A program made the position numbers and the translations under genes. The notes beneath the pieces were generated by a model, which was not told where the DNA came from, searched no databases, and worked only from the letters and a program-made list of their open reading frames with translations. Below are positions 21,201 to 31,500 of a stretch of DNA of 64,000 nt, one piece after another (position 1 is the stretch's first letter; every line of letters starts with the position of its first letter). Where the stretch lies: positions 54,276,621-54,340,620 of the forward strand of contig NC_134280.1 in the NCBI RefSeq assembly GCF_949628215.1, written 5' to 3'. Origin of the DNA: Phalacrocorax aristotelis (taxonomy: Eukaryota; Chordata; Aves; Suliformes; Phalacrocoracidae).

Positions 21201-24200
21201 CCAAACAAAGGCTGTACTTCCTACAAAAAAAAAAAAAGGAATAAAATTAGTACCACAGCAGTCGCCAAACAAGATATTTTGAAGTGCAAGTCTTCCCCGC
21301 TCACCTCAAGAGCAGCCAAAGCTCAGCACTAGTACAGTGACCCAGCTAGCTTGTCCTGGCAAAGGCACTGGGACTATCAGCTGACCTGAACATGCAAGTA
21401 CTTGTTTGCACTGCACATCACTATCCCAAAGGCAGCGGGGGATTCTGTATAGAGCTGCAAAACAACTTCTACAAGGTTTTCTGAAGAGGTATTTAAGAAA
21501 AGGGGGAAAACAAATACGCAAAAGACAACAGCAGGCTTCAGCTGCTGTAGTGTTGGCAGCATCAGTTCCTTTCTCTAGTGTAGCAGAAGCTGTCTACCAG
21601 CACAAGAGAAAGCCACTCCATACACATCTTCTCAGACACAGAAGACATGGAAGAACTCTTTGCACTATCCATAACTTTCAACAGTGTCACTGTTGCAGCT
21701 CTGAAAACCCTGGCAATAAACGCAGCTTTTTACTGAGTGAAATTTAAGATAGTTTGTCACTCCAACACCTTTGGGAACTTGTCCCTAGCAAGTAACTTCC
21801 AGACCAAAATATAGAGGCTCTTAAACTTGTTACAGTAGTTCAAACCACCATTTTGCAGACTTCTCTGGTGTTATTAGCCTGAAGCCACACACCCAATAGA
21901 GCAAGCTGAGAGGTATTTGTGTACCAGACCTTGATCAGGTAAGCCACATCCTAGGTCCATAGTAGCATTGCAATTCCGCACAATTTCTTTCCCTTCCGGA
22001 CACCTGAAGTGGATGGCAACACAGGGTTGTATCAACATTTCCAGAGCAATATGCAGCTCCACCCAGGCCTATTGGTTTGGGGTTTTTTTTTTTTCAGGCA
22101 CAACTTAGAGACATGAACAGAACATGCATAAACAGATAGCTTTGTTGGAAGTGCACCTTTAAACAACCCAAGATAACACTACAGTATTAAAGAGAAGCAA
22201 AGCAGATAGAGGCTAACATTTATGAGCCTTAAGTGGCAGGGTAAAACCCCCCACAGAGCAGATGCATTGTTCATGCACACTTAGTTTCCTTCAACAGCTG
22301 GTTCTACCTCTCAAAATTTTGGACTGGCTTCTACAAAGCTCATTCAAGTGTGTACGTGAGGAAGTACTACTGTGAAGGCAAGAAAAGTGTAAGCTTATAG
22401 TCATAAGCAATAAGCACAATACCAAAATACATATCTTTCTAGGCCTCAACATCATGTATTTTGATGCCTGAAATTTAAATGCATGAACAACACATTTGGC
22501 TTCAGGGTAGTTATTTACAGCTTAATAATGCATTAGGTATTGGCACAGATTGGGCCACAGCTCCAACGTTCCCTAAAAGGAAAACAGTCACTTACATTCA
22601 TTATCAAACTTACATTTTACTGCATCTCTGACATATTTCACAGCCCTCAGCGGGGCAGAAATACCCTTGTTTGCATTGGCATTCAGTATCGTGCGTCAGA
22701 GTACAGGGTCTCAAAGTTATCTGATCTAAAAATAAAATATAAGTTACAAAGTAAATATAAGAGTTGCAACTCTACAATGATGCAAAAATTACTCAGGCCA
22801 TAAAGGCAATTTATTTATAAGTTCAATATCCTCAATGACTGGAAGTGCAAAAAACCCAGAGGACCAGGCTTTCTGCATTAAAAAAAGGGGAAAAGGATTA
22901 AGGTTGCATCAAAATTGTGCTTGGTACCCTCTTTGCACTGTCTGCACAACAGGCATTCTTCCAAGCCGTTCTCATGGGCAGTATAACCCTCTCCTTCCGT
23001 GCAAGGGACACATCTTCCTCTCAAATGTGAGGCACTGCAGTGCTGAGCAACATAAGTACCTGTGGAAGGTGAGAACGAGCAGCGGCAGCAGTCTCAAGGG
23101 ATCATTTAACAGGCAGAGGACTATAACAGGACATTACAACACAAACCCATTTTTGGTGAAAGCTCAACTCCTCCTCGCACGCGAACAGTGCGCCACGCAA
23201 ACCAAGGAGGGTCAGGAGGCATATTCGCAGCTCGCTGCTCCAACAGGGAGTGGTGGCAAGCAAGGCATCCAGCCAGGCCTCTGCCGGGATGCACCAGCAA
23301 TGAGGGTGACTCACTGCAGCAGCTCACAGTCACCCACATGGCCAGCACCATCTTCTCTGAAGGGAGATGGCAGGCACAAGGAGAATTGCTCATGACAACC
23401 TCTTTTCCTTCGTTTGAATTATCTTTAAATACATCCAAGAGCCCTCCAATGCTACCTAAGGGCAGGGTGCTTCTGAGCACAAGGCTTGTAAATTGTGCAC
23501 CCAGCGAGCGAGGAGGGGAGAGCAAAGGCAAACCAAAGTTTTACCTGCAGACACAGAAATATCAGAATTCCCCTAGGCATGTTCTTTGTGCTAAGTGAAG
23601 GATTTAAAAAAAAAAAAAAACAACACACACAAAAAAACCCACACCGCCACCCGACTTTGAACCTCAACAGTGGGCAGAGGTTTCCTGGCTTGCCGCCAAG
23701 GCGCCTCTCCCAGTCGTCATCTATTGCGTAAGGGGCTCTCAATTCAAAATGGAGCCCCAAGAAGCCACCACAGCTCCAACCAAGCTAACACTTTCAATGG
23801 AGGAAATGTAAAACACAATACAGTGACACAGTCATTGCCACAGGGGAAAAAAGCCACAGCCATTAGCAGCTACAAGTGCCTAAAGCCTTACCTGCTGGAC
23901 AAGCTACACAGCAGCGACCTTCATGTAAGTATTCTCCCACTCCACAGTCCTCTGCTCCAGTTCCAGGCATCATCAGCAGTATAACCTACAGCAGAAACAA
24001 AAAGGCATCTGAGTGACTCATCCTCCCAGGACACGATAACCATCTCAGGGAGATGTTCCTGTAAGGACTTGAAAACACCTTCAGAAGTTTATGGGAAGCC
24101 ACAAAGGAAACCCAAACTAATTTCTGCTAAGTGTGCTGCTCATGGAGGTAATTACAATCAAAGCCGTGGGATTAGAGCAGCACCATGCAGCGGCTGTTGA

Positions 24201-25343
24201 GCTTTAGGCAGCTGTTCACCCAGCTCCCACCCCCATTTTAAACATCTATTTCTTTTTACTAATTCACCACAACTGAACTTCAGAGGCCGAGGTTTCTGCC
24301 TCGTCTAAGGGGTTCGTTTCTCCCTCAGCTTTTTTAGTTCAGGAGGGCCAGCGTTAGCCTCCTTCCTGCACAAGGGAGGAAACGCCCCAGAGATCCCATC
24401 CAATATTTCTCTGCAATCTTTGTCAGAAGGCAAGTAGTTCTGACTCATTAACCAAATAACTTACTGCAGCCACGGGAGCATTAGGAACACCGGGTGTTTT
24501 AAGACCCCGTGAGCCGCAGAGCCCTCGGCAAGCCGGAGCGGAGCAGAGCGGGGCGGCGGGGACCACTACGGCGGTGCGAGGCCTCCAGATGCCTCCCAAG
24601 GAGGCCAGCGGGGAGCCCAGAGGCCGCGGGTTTCAAGCCACCGAGGTACCTGCCTCGCTTCCAGCATGGAGGCGAGAGAGAGCGGTGAAACAGAAGCAGG
24701 GGACGGGGCGACCCGGCGCTGATAACCGCCTGCGGCCAGTTTCTAGGCTGAAACCGAGAGTCCCCGCTCCCCGGCTCCCGCGGCGCCACTCTTTGGACCA
24801 CCTCCCCGGGGGACCGTAAGTCTCCCTCATAATTGTATAGTTTCGAAACCCACCATCTTCAGAATTAGAGGAGGAGAGGGCCTTTGAAGAGCTCGCTCCC
24901 GCCCTGCAGGGCCCCCGCGGGGAGGCGGCACGGGCTGCGCCACCTGCCTCCCCCAGCGCGGAGCCGAGCTCAGGGGCCGGCTTACCACCACGGCAGCTGC
25001 ACTTCACATGCTTTTCAGGCTTATAAGAGCTGCGCTAACGCCGGACACCCGAAACTTCAGGCAACACGCAATAAAAGTTACGGGAAGTTACTAAAGTCTC
25101 CTGAAGAAGAGGAGGGTAAAAAACCCCGCAAGGCTCCTCCACGCTGGGCTTGGAGGAAGGTGTGGGTTTTTTTCTCCCCCTCTCAAAAGTAAGGATTTGG
25201 GGCTGGCTGCGGCCAGGCGCCAGCCTCGACTCGCGGGGAGCAGGTGGAGGACGAGCCCCTGCCCGCACACACCGGCCCGGGCCCGAGACGCCCCTCGCCC
25301 CGTCACTCACCACCAGCACCCCCGCCAGCGGTCCGGCTCCCAT
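14996..25343 (-). CDS. TNFRSF23: TNF-receptor-superfamily death receptor at the Tnfrsf22/23/26 locus
   Basis: A single-pass receptor of 414 residues on ten exons with matching phases: 25311-25343, 23892-23985, 22928-23059, 22614-22725, 21930-22003, 21125-21220, 20110-20144, 17068-17391, 16559-16607 and 14996-15291. Residues 1-22 form a signal peptide. Residues 24 to about 143 hold three TNFR cysteine-rich repeats, including a Fas/TRAIL-receptor-like PCTLTHDTECQC. Residues 153-173 are a membrane span followed by RKLKRDK. An acidic linker follows to about 315, and a death domain occupies about 317-405, with the conserved Trp in LLTWKN. It should bind a TNF-family ligand and recruit death-domain adaptors. 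It lies between CARS1 and OSBPL5, as mouse Tnfrsf26/22/23 do, but those mouse receptors lack a death domain. The ATG is in strong context (GCCGCCATGG). The symbol rests on synteny and memory of avian naming; a TNFRSF26- or TNFRSF10-like name is possible. Confidence 0.88.
15901..16319 (+). mobile_element. CR1 LINE, 3' fragment
   Basis: About 420 bp of the end of CR1 ORF2 and the CR1 3' UTR, ending GGACATTCTATGATTC. It is nearly the same as the 3' end of the larger element at 55907-57238, so both belong to one subfamily. It lies antisense in the last intron of the death receptor. Confidence 0.92.
16559..16607 (-). CDS. TNFRSF23: Death receptor exon 9
   Basis: 49 nt encoding VREAKYRIIVKDLSQK, which leads into the death domain. 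Borders ATTACAG and GTAAGT. The junction phase to the last exon fits. Confidence 0.85.
17068..17391 (-). CDS. TNFRSF23: Death receptor exon 8 (acidic cytoplasmic linker)
   Basis: 324 nt, 108 codons, phase 0 at both ends, from ESEGSTESLILPEVEAHANN to GRIPENCM. It is rich in Glu, Ser and Asn in the first half and contains a basic GWRQHMKRCWRRIAESS segment. No known domain was recognised. Borders TTTACAG and GTAAGT. Confidence 0.85.
17392..20109. other. Death receptor intron 7
   Basis: A 2.7 kb intron. Short open frames show no resemblance to known proteins, and no repeat family was recognised. Confidence 0.6.
20110..20144 (-). CDS. TNFRSF23: Death receptor exon 7 (small cytoplasmic exon)
   Basis: Only 35 nt, encoding AASTDKDMEKGL. 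Borders TTTCCAG and GTAAGT. It is accepted because it restores the phase between the membrane exon and the linker exon. Confidence 0.78.
21125..21220 (-). CDS. TNFRSF23: Death receptor exon 6 (transmembrane)
   Basis: 96 nt encoding the membrane span, FVWIIVIVVVVVAVLLMFLG, and the basic stop-transfer segment IRKLKRDK. The acceptor TTGTAG follows a run of 13 T bases. Donor GTAACT. Confidence 0.9.
21930..22003 (-). CDS. TNFRSF23: Death receptor exon 5 (cysteine-rich repeat 3, stalk)
   Basis: 74 nt encoding CPEGKEIVRNCNATMDLGCG and then LPDQ. NAT is a possible N-glycosylation site. Borders ACTTCAG and GTCTGG. Confidence 0.87.
22614..22725 (-). CDS. TNFRSF23: Death receptor exon 4 (cysteine-rich repeats 2-3)
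   Basis: 112 nt encoding DQITLRPCTLTHDTECQC and then KQGYFCPAEGCEICQRCSK. The pattern resembles Fas and TRAIL receptors. Borders TTTTTAG and GTAAGT. Confidence 0.9.
22928..23059 (-). CDS. TNFRSF23: Death receptor exon 3 (cysteine-rich repeats 1-2)
   Basis: 132 nt encoding GTYVAQHCSASHLRGRCVPC and then a segment ending NGLEECLLCRQCKE. The Cys spacing is that of TNFR repeats. Borders TTCCACAG and GTACCA, phase 1 at both ends. The plus-strand open frame over this exon is a shadow. Confidence 0.88.
23892..23985 (-). CDS. TNFRSF23: Death receptor exon 2
   Basis: Encodes VILLMMPGTGA, the end of the signal peptide, and then EDCGVGEYLHEGRCCVACPA, the start of the first cysteine-rich repeat. Cleavage is likely after the Ala of PGTGA. 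Borders GCTGTAG and GTAAGG. Confidence 0.88.
23986..25310. other. Death receptor intron 1
   Basis: The part nearest exon 1 (about 24480-25310) is GC- and CpG-rich and belongs to the promoter island. GC-rich open frames on both strands lack any known domain. Confidence 0.6.
25311..25343 (-). CDS. TNFRSF23: Death receptor exon 1 (start, signal peptide)
   Basis: Encodes MGAGPLAGVLV, the first half of the signal peptide. Donor GTGAGTG, phase 0. The exon lies in a CpG island with an optimal Kozak context. Confidence 0.88.
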
Positions 25344-25560
25344 GGCGGCCCCACGCTCGGCTCGGCTCAGCTGGGCTCGGCTCAGCACAGCCTGAGCTGT
25401 GCCACCGCCCCTTTATCCGCCCCCGGGGCGGGTCGCGCCCGCCCCCGCGGGGCTTCGGAGCCCTCGCGGGGGAGAGCAGCGGAAGAAGCGGGGTGCGTGT
25501 ACCCCCAGAACGAGCTGCCCGCTGCCGGGGTCAGCGAACACCCCGTCGTGTGTTAAGATA
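25344..25560 (-). promoter_or_regulatory. TNFRSF23: Promoter and 5' UTR of the death receptor (CpG island)
   Basis: GC-rich, with GC boxes around 25418-25447. A GATAAAG segment (minus strand, 25411-25417) stands about 70 bases above the ATG and could act as a weak TATA-like element. The transcription start is not directly visible. Confidence 0.6.
25359..25386. repeat. Short tandem repeat in the death receptor 5' UTR
   Basis: Two identical 13-base copies, GGCTCGGCTCAGC, with a 15-base period, just upstream of the start codon. Confidence 0.75.
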
Positions 25561-28374
25561 TGGCCTGGTACCGGGCTTTGCGCCTGGTAGGAGCAGGAGG
25601 AAACCACGCTAGGAAATGGCCCGATCCCTGCCTCCCCACCCACAGTGCACGTGTCGCCGCTCCCGGGCTGCTCGCTGATCAGGAAAAGGTGGGGCGAAGG
25701 AGGGAAAGAGGACTTTTCCAAAACTGCACAATGCCCATGACCGGTGGATAGCTGGGTTTTCTAAAGCCCTGAAAGGGTTCTCAACTTTTTCGCCAGCAGT
25801 TGTTGCTCCTAGAGAAATAACATTTCTGGCCATGATTTTCCTCAAGAATACCTTTCATCCTCCATGTGCTCGTAAGTGGCATGTACAAACATTCACCTCC
25901 ACATGTTGTAATTGGATTAAAACTAATGGCACAAAGGTTTATAGATTGTTCCTTTTGGGATTATTTTTTAATCCCCTGTGGCAGCAGCAGTAAATGTTGG
26001 AAACACCTCCTCTGCTAATGCATAATTAGTTTATGTAGGTCAATAGACTCTTTCTTTGAACAGTTCTCACGGTAATGGCATTTGTTTTATTTAACTGCAC
26101 TAACAAGTCCTGGTAAAATCCCTGCGGGCGCGTAGTTTAGTAAAATGGAAATGATCCAAAGAATTTAAAGCATTTGCTTTACACCTAGGGAAGGCTTCCT
26201 GTTCAGCACTGCTACTCTTTCATTTAGGTGGGCTTGGGGATTCTTTTTTTTTTTTTTTTTTAGTAACTATTTCTCAGTCCCAGAATACATTTGTACCCAA
26301 GAGATGCAAATATCCCTACAGAGAAGAGAGGTTCCCGTTAGCAGCTCAAATGCATGGTCCCACCAGGGGATGTACGTGATAAGGATGGCTGCGCAGACAG
26401 GCCAGAGGTGTGCGGACTTGCTGAAGCATTCAAAGGGATATTTAGGCAGGAAATCAGCAGACATGTCTGCACAGCATTAGGAGCCAACGCTTTCAAGGTG
26501 CGTATGGGACTTTTCATAGCCAGGCAGGCATTATTGTCAGCTGCACGTTCTTTCACAGGCAGAGGTCAGAGGCACTCCCCTCACCGAGGCTACACCGCAT
26601 GTGGCACAGTTCAGACTTCCTCAGAAAGGAGTTACTAGGATGACATCCTTCAAAAAGGCACCCCATCTGGATTGACAACCTCAACATTCTTCAAGGATGA
26701 TTCCTCGGGGATGAAGAACCCTTTGGTCTTCTGGACACTCGCTAGTAATGAAATCACTGTCACCCGTTATTTTCTGTGGTCTCTTTCTTGAATGTCAGCT
26801 TCTGGATGCTGGCTCTAATCCTCTCTGTTCGTGTCACTATCTATTCTCTATCATGAAGTTACCTCCTTAATATAAAGGCTTTCTAAGTCCAAGACAAGTC
26901 TGTATGACAGTGAAAATCAAGGCAACCACTTTTCTTTCTGTTTTGAGGAAGTTGCTACCATTAGAAGACATGAACAATTTGAGCCAGAGTGGTATCAAAA
27001 TGCTAATGCCGGTCTAACTTATGGCCTGTGTCTGAGATTCCTGAAGGCCTTTTCCTGTAGCTTTTCCTCTAAAAAGCAGGGCCTATGAGTTGTTTACTTG
27101 TAAAATGCTATAAAACACAAAACCGAGTTCAAGCACACAAATAATTTCTCTGATAGACTGCCACTGAAAGTTGTGTGTAGTTTTATTTCAACATATCCAG
27201 CACAAACAGGTTTCCCCTAACTGGGGAATATGACGAGGAATGTACTTAAAAATTCGGAAACATTTACATTGAAAGATAGCCCAGACTGGCACCACCACTA
27301 AGTCTTTTAAGGCTGTATATATAGCAGTACTTACCACTTGGAACTACTTCAGGCCAGAAAAGAAAGGCTTAGTATTTTCCGCAGTCTACAGAAAATATTG
27401 CAAATCCTTAAAAAAATGGTGTAAAGTAGGAAGACTATAAACAGAATTGAACAATGCAGTGGCAAAACCCTTCCTCCTTCCTGACCTTTCACAAATGAAT
27501 GTGCCTACAACCGAACACACGTACACCTATATTGCTCCTGTCCTCACCTATCCTGGGCAGTGGATTCCTCTCTACAATGCCAGTGTGTGGTATTTTAAAA
27601 CAGCCATATAGCAAATAATAGTAATAATAATATTAAGTGACCAGGTTTGACAAACAGGCATGTCTGACGTTACACTCGAAGGGCCCGGTCCAGGACACCA
27701 GTCAGCTCCCTAACCGAACAAGGAGCTTTCACTGAATACTTCCCATTTCCTAAAGAGGAATGGCTCTAGGAAATTGTGCATATTTACAGTTCCTGTGGAA
27801 TGGAAAATAAAACGCATCCTGAGGTCCCATTCTGTGTGTGCTGACAAAACAGATCATGACTTAATATCCCGGGGGTGGATCTTTTTTGGACCAAGTGTGC
27901 TCCCTCCCATAATTAAAGGCAGCCAGGCAGGCACCGTGGACATCAGTTCTTTACAGCTCCCCAGCTGCGCTCCCTCACTCATAGAGCTATGAACCAGGAC
28001 GGCGTGACCTTTCTGAAATGCTGGGGTGTTTACTGATTTGGGGGTACCAATACTTCTGGGTAATTATTAATTGCATCAGAAAATGACAAGACATAGAAAA
28101 CAAATTGCACAATTAAAGCTACATTTGGCTTCAGCATTAAGGCCCGTACAGGTTAAGAGGTCCTTGAAGATGTACATGTAGAAGGCAAAAATGACATAAT
28201 CTGCAGGAACAGAGTTTTGCAGGTTCCTAGGTCCCTTTCCAAACTTGTTTTTCAACTTTCTTCCACCTCTGCTGTGTTGGCTCTAAAGTGCTTTGGTGCC
28301 TCGCTGGGCTCCTTGCGTGAGTGGCTCCCCCCTCCTGCAGCCAGTAACCATTATTGCTGCCAAACGTAGTGATT
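25561..28374. other. Intergenic region between the death receptor and OSBPL5
   Basis: No coding exon, RNA gene or repeat family was recognised. A T run at 26244-26262 and minus-strand AATAAA signals at 26086-26091 and 27182-27187 are visible. The part nearest 28374 is expected to hold the OSBPL5 3' UTR. Confidence 0.55.
27182..27187 (-). terminator. OSBPL5: Candidate poly(A) signal of OSBPL5
   Basis: AATAAA on the minus strand, about 1.2 kb after the OSBPL5 stop codon. No clear GT-rich element follows, so this is only a candidate. A second one is at 26086-26091. Confidence 0.3.
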
Positions 28375-28379
28375 TTATT
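28374..28379 (-). terminator. OSBPL5: AATAAA overlapping the OSBPL5 stop codon
   Basis: The minus strand reads AAATAAAATC, where TAA is the OSBPL5 stop codon and AATAAA spans it. The hexamer is exact; whether it is used is unknown. Confidence 0.35.
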
Positions 28380-28510
28380 TGAAGACATAATTAATGAATA
28401 GTTGACACGTAAGAAAGATGCAGAGGAGAAACCAACAGCGAGAGTCCAGGAGGAAGCTTTCAGGAGAGACCTTCCTGTGGAAGGACTTTTTGTTCAGCGC
28501 ACTGAGGTTT
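28375..28510 (-). CDS. OSBPL5: OSBPL5 last coding exon, membrane anchor and stop
   Basis: Encodes [20 protein letters not shown], then LDSR and the anchor [19 protein letters not shown], ending in TAA. The hydrophobic tail is almost the human ORP5 end (WFLLCVFLVCQLFINYILK). Acceptor TTTTCCAG. Confidence 0.95.
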
Positions 28511-31500
28511 CTGGAAAAGAAAGCGGTGTGTTTATTTGGGTGTGTAGGGAGGCGTGCATTCACACATGTGTGCGTACCCCGAGCTTCCACACTGGGAGGG
28601 ATCCCTGTCCTTCAGAGACACCCTCACAGGTACAGCGCTGTGCCCCACAAGCTTTACCTCCCCCCTCTTTTTGACAGAAAGATAAGTACTCCTAACTGCT
28701 GCTGGATCGGGCAGAGCATGCTGGTTGGTATGAGAAGGTGTAAGGGCACAACCCCCCAAAAATCTCTTCATCCAGCACCCACTCACAAAACCTATGCCAT
28801 AACCTTCCCAAATACAAGAACTTGCCCTGTACAACCCCAAGAGCAGCACAGAAAAGCTAAAGCCATATCACCGATGGCTCCGGCATCTCGAAACGGTGGG
28901 CTTCATGTGTGATCCCACCACAGCAAAGCCTCGGCAGGGCTGGATAATGCTCCTTATGCCGAGGGGAATCAGCAGGGCTCCCTGGAGCAGATGTAGCAGT
29001 TAATACTTCCCCTGCCCTCCCCACAGGAGTCTGCAGTGCAAAGCCGTTTGGCAGCAGCAGGTTAAGCAGGTGTGCTCACTGCTTACCTCAGACAGCAACT
29101 AGCATTCTACACAAAAAGCTGGATTTTAGTGCTTTTCACCCACAGAGCCCAGTTTTCTGACCACACGCAAGCAAATTCACAACATACTTGATGAGAAGGG
29201 AGACCCCGCACCTTCTTGCCTAGCAGAGATTTATTCATAGCCAGGACCTGGCCCAGCCCCTCCCAACTTCTGCAGCTGTTTTGCAGTTGGGAGTGCCAAG
29301 AGATGCTTAACATGCTGAGGTGATGCTTTTTGCCCCACAGAGTCTTAAGAGGAAGGGATTTCCTCACTGTTTCAAGTAGGGGATAGTTGTGCCTTTTTGG
29401 TGTGTTAATAGGTTACCTATTGAAACAGCTGTTAACTGCATCCCTACAGCCGATAGGGATGCTCCAAAGGCTGCAGTGGAGGAGTTAAATGCCGCAGGTT
29501 ACTTTTAGTCCATTAAGATCATTGATTTGATGAAAGAAAATGGCTACCTGTGTATGTCCTGTTGGGCTCTCTGTAGGGACAAGACGGCTGAATGAATTTC
29601 CTTCAGGTGATTCATTTCTTTCCCGCACTGAGCACACAGGCTTTCAAACCCTGTAGCAAAGTATGGAAGGACATTATGTCTTGCATCACTATCTTTGGTG
29701 GTGGTGCAAAACACAAACCAGGTTCACCCAGCAAGTGGCTGGCTCTGATAAAATTCTCGCAGCCCGGGGGACACTCTCAGGAGGAAACTTGGTGAGAAGG
29801 AGGCAGGGGACATAATCTTTCACTCCAAAGACACAGGTCAATGGAGCAGGTCCTATAACCCTGGCCTGAGGCCCCTTCTTGGCTCTTGGGAAGCAATTTT
29901 TCCAGCATCCTCCCCAGCTGAGGCATGGGAGGGGAGTGCTCACACCTGCCCCATCTCTGAAACATTCAAGGTCACCTCCAACAAAGACTGAGAAAGGGAA
30001 TGAGAAACATCAATTGGAATATCAGTATATTTTCCAACGTGTTCATGCCACCTTGTACCTGCTGGAATTACAGTGTACTTTTGCAACGTGTGTGTCAGGA
30101 GTTGGGAAGCCCATGTTGGCATGGATAGCACAAGGCAGAAAAAGAAGAATGTATGGAGAACAGAAAAGCAGAACATTCTCTGTGTTTGCCTGTGGGCTAT
30201 GGGCCCATGGCATTAACTGGGCTGGGAAATGTCCCAGGGCTGGCTCAAGGAATAAGGTACCGAGGGGAGAACATTAATGCCTGACCCTGTGATACCCAAA
30301 TACTTGCCATCATCATCTGAGAGCTCCTGTACCGACTCTGGTGTTGAACAGCTGCTTTCTGTATTCTGGCTGTGGTTGGACGGCTGATCACTGGTTTTGC
30401 GGCGCCTGCAGTCTTTGGCAGACCTCTGGATAAAACAGGGATTTAAAGAGACTCGGTCACTGTCAAATTGAAGACTCTTGTGTTTGGCTTTAGACAAGCC
30501 AGACTTTGGGGTGCTGGGGAATATCTGTGAGATTGCAAAGTTTGATTGCTTTCTCAGCGACTCCTAGTAGTTGGACTCCTGGCAGCTACTTAAGGATATT
30601 ACACACATGCCCTGAACAGAAGCATTTCCTCAAACGATAACATCCGTTAGACACACATCCAAGTTATTCTTGTTGTAGCTTTAACTAACACATACTAGTG
30701 ATTAACCTTATAGTTCTTTTGCTGAGTTGTGTACCCACCAACCAGATATATAAGAGAAAGGATGCCAAGAAGAAAAACTTAGAATCAAACTTCCTGGGGA
30801 AGATTTTTCAGAAGGTGTCTGAAGGATTTAAACATCACAGAACTTTTACGCCTAATTTCTTGATGCACTTTGGAAAGTTTCTCCCCACCTCTCCAATGGG
30901 TAAACCAAACATATTGATTCAAACTTCTCACTGGAGTGTCTGAAAAGCAGTGATGAACCTCGACTGTCCCACTGTTTCAGAGATGTTCAGATTTGGGGTA
31001 TTACAAAAGAAAAGTCTACATACCTAATAAGATAAAAGTTCTTCAGTGTAATATGGGTTATATCCAGCTAGTTTAGCAGTTCTACATTTACAATGCATTT
31101 TATGAATGACATATATTACTCCAAAGATGAATGCAATGAAATAAGCAAGTATCATCTCTGTTTAAGGGAAAGGATGGAGAGAGGTTTCTTGTTTTGTCTG
31201 AGAGGAAGTAAGTGATAAGGGCAGATGGAAAGACCAAAATTGAAGTTGCAGGATCTCTGTTGTGTAGTCCAAAACCTTGCTCACACCCTTGCTATGGGAG
31301 TTTTTCTGCTTTGCAAACACTAAACAGTGAGGATCAGCTCAGTCACATGCAAAACCCAGCATGAGTCACTGTCACTAACACTGGGTGAAAGAAAAACACC
31401 AAAATGGATAGGATATGTCAACCAAGAATTATAATTATTTGGAGGCAATGATGGTATAATATTGCAAGTCTAGATTCATAAGCTGTATTTACCCAAAACA

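Larger units (their letters stand above)
20145..23891. other. Death receptor introns 2-6
   Basis: Introns at 20145-21124, 21221-21929, 22004-22613, 22726-22927 and 23060-23891. Simple A/T runs occur (for example near 20658-20674 and 23607-23622). Nothing else was recognised. Confidence 0.6.

Noticed and set aside
22835-23395. Plus-strand open frame of 186 codons
   Set aside because: It is antisense to death receptor exon 3 and has no recognisable protein family.
24499-25721. Several GC-rich open frames on both strands around the death receptor exon 1
   Set aside because: CpG-island frames without similarity to known proteins; only the 33-base exon with signal peptide fits a gene.
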